The position numbers and the translations under genes were made by a program. The notes below the pieces were generated by a model that saw nothing but the letters and a program-made list of their open reading frames with translations, did no database searches and had not been told where the DNA came from. A stretch of DNA of 5,677 nucleotides from Brachyspira catarrhinii (lineage in GTDB: Bacteria; Spirochaetota; Brachyspiria; Brachyspirales; Brachyspiraceae): contig NZ_SJDU01000141.1 of NCBI RefSeq assembly GCF_005518285.1, positions 1-5,677 on the forward strand, read 5' to 3'. Position 1 is the first letter of the stretch; every line of letters starts with the position of its first letter. Positions 5,662 to 5,677 of the stretch are shown piece by piece.

Positions 5662-5677
5662 TAAATTTAATAAAAAA

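Overview
The window is a low-GC bacterial chromosome segment with five genes, all on the + strand. Two housekeeping genes, phosphoglycerate kinase (pgk, cut by the left edge) and UDP-glucose 4-epimerase (galE), flank a compact three-gene restriction-modification (R-M) operon. The AT-rich spacers, clear sigma70-type promoters and pgk/galE sequence style suit a Brachyspira-like spirochaete. This host guess is from general impression only; another low-GC anaerobe is possible.

Layout: 1-1164 is pgk without its first dozen or so codons, followed by a good intrinsic terminator (1217-1249). The stretch 1250-1406 is AT-rich with no gene I can support. A perfect consensus promoter (TTGACA, 17 bp, TATAAT; 1407-1435) then drives a beta-class DNA methyltransferase with a TSPPY motif (1466-2404, probably N4-cytosine), a second beta-class methyltransferase with a DPPY motif (2383-3189, N6-adenine, strongly M.MboII-like) and a 419-residue HNH nuclease (3182-4441, R.MboII-like). 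The three genes overlap by 22 and 8 bp. After a short spacer without a convincing terminator, galE (4579-5571) has its own near-consensus promoter (4511-4538). A further promoter (5629-5657) at the right edge points out of the window.

How it works together: the middle three genes look like a complete type IIS R-M system of the MboII / HpyAII family. The asymmetric site of that family is GAAGA on one strand and TCTTC on the other, so it needs one adenine and one cytosine methyltransferase to protect both strands. The methylases are encoded first and the nuclease last. By my hand counts of sample lines the R-M genes have roughly 15-25% GC against roughly 27-42% in pgk and galE, suggesting acquisition as a cassette placed between the pgk terminator and the galE promoter. 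I found no transposase, integrase, CRISPR array, tRNA, rRNA or controller (C) protein. The system belongs to a known family; what may be new is its host, its exact specificity and its regulation.
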